Shown: positions 5,948-7,139 of the stretch, piece by piece
Layout of the letters: each line of letters begins with the position of its first letter
Numbering within the stretch: the first letter of the stretch is position 1
NCBI GenBank assembly: GCA_029865445.1
Contig: JAOUGY010000193.1
Span: forward strand, 1 to 7,139
DNA from: Acidimicrobiia bacterium
GTDB lineage: Bacteria > Actinomycetota > Acidimicrobiia > Spongiisociales > ZC4RG35
Direction: 5' to 3'
DNA: 7,139 nt
Translations under genes and position numbers: made by a program
Notes under the pieces: generated by a model
What the model saw: the letters and a program-made list of their open reading frames with translations, nothing else
What the model was told of the DNA's origin: nothing
Database searches by the model: none

Positions 5948-6603
5948 CAGTGGTCCTGGTCTTTCAGGAAATGCGCGATCCGTCGTTTGACGCCTTCGCG
6001 AGCGGCCGCAACCACCAGGTCTCCTGTGTGGAGTTCGAAGCGGCGGCCGGGGATGAAGGTGTGGTCTCCGCGCCGCACTGCGGCGACTCGGAGCTTGTTG
6101 CGGATCTCGATGTCATCGATCGTCACGCCGTGGGCCGCATCATTGAGGGTGAATTCGACGACCTCGACGTCGCCGTCGGTGAACGTGACGTGATAGGCGA
6201 ATTCCTGGTCGACGACCTGTTCGAAGATCACGTTGGCGATCAGTTTGGTCCCCGTCACGTGGTGGATTCCGAGTGATCGGTACGACTCTTCTCGTGCCGG
6301 GTCGTAGAGGCGGGCGATCGCCCGTTCCACCCCGAACACGTTCTTGGCGACCTCGACGGCCATCAGGTTGGCATTGTCGGAGTCCGTGACGGCGACGAAC
6401 GTGTCTTCGGGTTGTAGCCCCGCTCGCCTCAGGATGTCGACGTCATAGGCAAGGCCGAGCAGGGTTGCGCCATTGAACGACTTGCCGAGGCGCTCGAGCG
6501 CTGCCTGTCGACTGTCGATGACGGTCACATCGTGCCCGTCATCGGCGAGCCAGCCTGCAAGCGTTGATCCAACGCGGCCGGTTCCGGCTATGACGACGTG
6601 CAT
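5947..6603 (-). CDS. trkA: TrkA-type K+ uptake regulator, single RCK unit (first of pair)
   Basis: Cytoplasmic nucleotide-sensing subunit of a Trk/Ktr potassium channel. The 218-residue protein has a Rossmann RCK_N domain (about 1-125) with GTGRVG (7-12), Asp30 at the end of strand 2 (VTVIDSR) and the conserved VAVTDSDNANLMA run (75-87). RCK_C follows at about 140-210, ending with RRGDHTFIPGRRFELHTGDLVVAA. It differs throughout from its neighbour encoded just downstream, so the two are diverged paralogues, not a fresh duplication. They could form a mixed ring, or each could serve one TrkH. ATG 6603 has a strong GGAGG (6611-6615) 7 bases upstream. Its stop overlaps the next trkA start (TGATG). 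The gene is 81 bases beyond the TrkH2 stop. Confidence 0.93.
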   Translation of the reverse strand: MHVVIAGTGRVGSTLAGWLADDGHDVTVIDSRQAALERLGKSFNGATLLGLAYDVDILRRAGLQPEDTFVAVTDSDNANLMAVEVAKNVFGVERAIARLYDPAREESYRSLGIHHVTGTKLIANVIFEQVVDQEFAYHVTFTDGDVEVVEFTLNDAAHGVTIDDIEIRNKLRVAAVRRGDHTFIPGRRFELHTGDLVVAAAREGVKRRIAHFLKDQDH

Positions 6604-6684
6604 CGGGCATCCTCCACGAACGCTGAAAGATAGTCCACCGGGAGCCTCCGACCGTTACGTCTGTCATGTCACGGTGCGCAGGGT
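6604..6684 (-). other. 81-base intergenic gap between trkH2 and the trkA pair
   Basis: This is the only sizeable gap in the minus-strand block. Reading the minus strand it contains TATCTT (about 6626-6631) as a possible weak -10, with no convincing -35, then the trkA Shine-Dalgarno GGAGG (6611-6615). A short palindrome GGAG-C-CTCC (6641-6649) is present, but it is too small and lacks a T-run, so it is not a terminator. An internal promoter is possible but not established. Confidence 0.35.
6611..6615 (-). promoter_or_regulatory. Strong ribosome binding site of the first trkA
   Basis: On the minus strand GGAGG lies 7 bases before ATG 6603. It is the best Shine-Dalgarno in the minus-strand block and contrasts with the coupled, poorly marked starts of trkH1 and the 174-residue gene. 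This suggests that ribosome entry for the downstream chain begins here. Confidence 0.75.
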
Positions 6685-7139
6685 TCAGCGACGCCAGAGA
6701 TCCCGGGTGAACAGGAGGGCAACCGGGAAGATCTCGAGCCGGCCGACGATCATGAGGAACGAGAGCAGCCAGCGGCCGAGTGGCGGTATAGCCAGGTAGT
6801 GCAGAGATGGGCCCACGTCGCCGAGGCCGGGTCCGATGTTGCCGAGTGAGGCGGCGACTGCGCTGGTCGACGTGATGAGGTCGAGACCTTCCGACAGATT
6901 GGCGTCGATGAACGAGAGGGCGAACACTCCCGTCATGAAGATGAACATGTAGAACAGGAAGAACGATTGGACGCTCTGGACGATCTCGTCCCGGACCGTG
7001 TCTTTGCCGAACCTGAGCACGAACACGCCCTTGGGGTGGACGAGGCGACGAATGTCGGCCGATGCCGCCTTGGTGAGAATGCCCACCCGGAAAACCTTCA
7101 CTCCACCCGCCGTCGACCCGGCCATACCTCCCAGGAACA
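6685..7139 (-). CDS. trkH: Potassium-translocating subunit, TrkH family (TrkH2), C-terminal part
   Basis: C-terminal portion of a second TrkH pore subunit. The 5' part lies beyond the window edge and about 151 codons are visible. It starts inside the conserved FLGGMAGSTAGGVKVFR run that follows the third pore repeat. It then shows two hydrophobic segments flanking the fourth filter loop (SAVAASLGNIGPGLGDVGPS), and ends with MIVGRLEIFPVALLFTRDLWRR, all classical TrkH marks. The internal ATG at 7125 lies within the conserved run and is not a start. It is encoded just upstream of the two trkA genes with an 81-base gap. It differs clearly from TrkH1 in the fourth filter and C-terminus, so the cluster holds two different TrkH subtypes. 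Confidence 0.92.
   Translation of the reverse strand, partial: FLGGMAGSTAGGVKVFRVGILTKAASADIRRLVHPKGVFVLRFGKDTVRDEIVQSVQSFFLFYMFIFMTGVFALSFIDANLSEGLDLITSTSAVAASLGNIGPGLGDVGPSLHYLAIPPLGRWLLSFLMIVGRLEIFPVALLFTRDLWRR

Noticed and set aside
6641..6649. GGAG-C-CTCC palindrome as a terminator or operator
   Set aside because: Only four pairs with a one-base loop and no T-run. Such a short palindrome is expected by chance in GC-rich DNA.
1..7139. RNA genes, CRISPR arrays, insertion sequences or phage genes
   Set aside because: No tRNA-like cloverleaf, spaced direct-repeat array, transposase or integrase motif, or terminal inverted repeats were seen. Nearly all bases are taken up by recognisable genes.

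Overview
This is a dense, GC-rich bacterial chromosomal segment made of two convergent gene blocks that meet at about 3115. The order rplU-rpmA-obg-proB, a pair of short single-unit TrkA proteins (the CeoB/CeoC type of arrangement known from actinobacteria), the GC bias and the use of GTG starts together suggest an actinomycetote. It may be a less-studied lineage such as Acidimicrobiia. That placement is an inference from gene order and protein style, not from a search.

Plus-strand block (1-3113). A 141-base leader holds two adjacent tandem repeats (three copies of an 8-mer, then three copies of a 7-mer), a GC stem-loop and a probable promoter. It is followed by rplU (ribosomal protein L21, 142-501), rpmA (L27, 505-756), obg (ribosome-assembly GTPase with OCT domain, 769-2016) and proB (glutamate 5-kinase with PUA domain, 2016-3113). 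Gaps are 3, 12 and -1 bases, so this looks like one operon linking the large ribosomal subunit, its assembly GTPase and the first step of proline synthesis. The obg start codon has no visible Shine-Dalgarno sequence and lies inside a perfect 8-bp hairpin. proA does not follow proB.

Minus-strand block (7139 down to 3117). In order of transcription it contains: the C-terminal part of a TrkH potassium-translocating subunit (TrkH2, cut by the window edge), an 81-base gap, two TrkA-like RCK regulators (6603-5947 and 5947-5264), an unrecognised 43-residue single-pass membrane protein (5259-5128), a complete second TrkH subunit (TrkH1, 5128-3638), and a 174-residue exported, membrane-anchored protein with an OB-fold-like region (3641-3117). 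From the first TrkA onward, genes overlap by 1 or 4 bases (TGATG, TGATG, ATGA) or are 4 bases apart, so they are almost certainly co-transcribed and partly translationally coupled. The block should encode a potassium uptake system: TrkH subunits form the pore, and the TrkA subunits form a nucleotide-sensing gating ring on the cytoplasmic face.

The most interesting candidates for something undescribed are the 43-residue membrane protein between trkA and trkH1, the exported OB-fold-like protein after trkH1, and the hairpin over the obg start. No RNA genes, CRISPR arrays or mobile elements were seen, and no gene-free stretch exceeds 300 bases.
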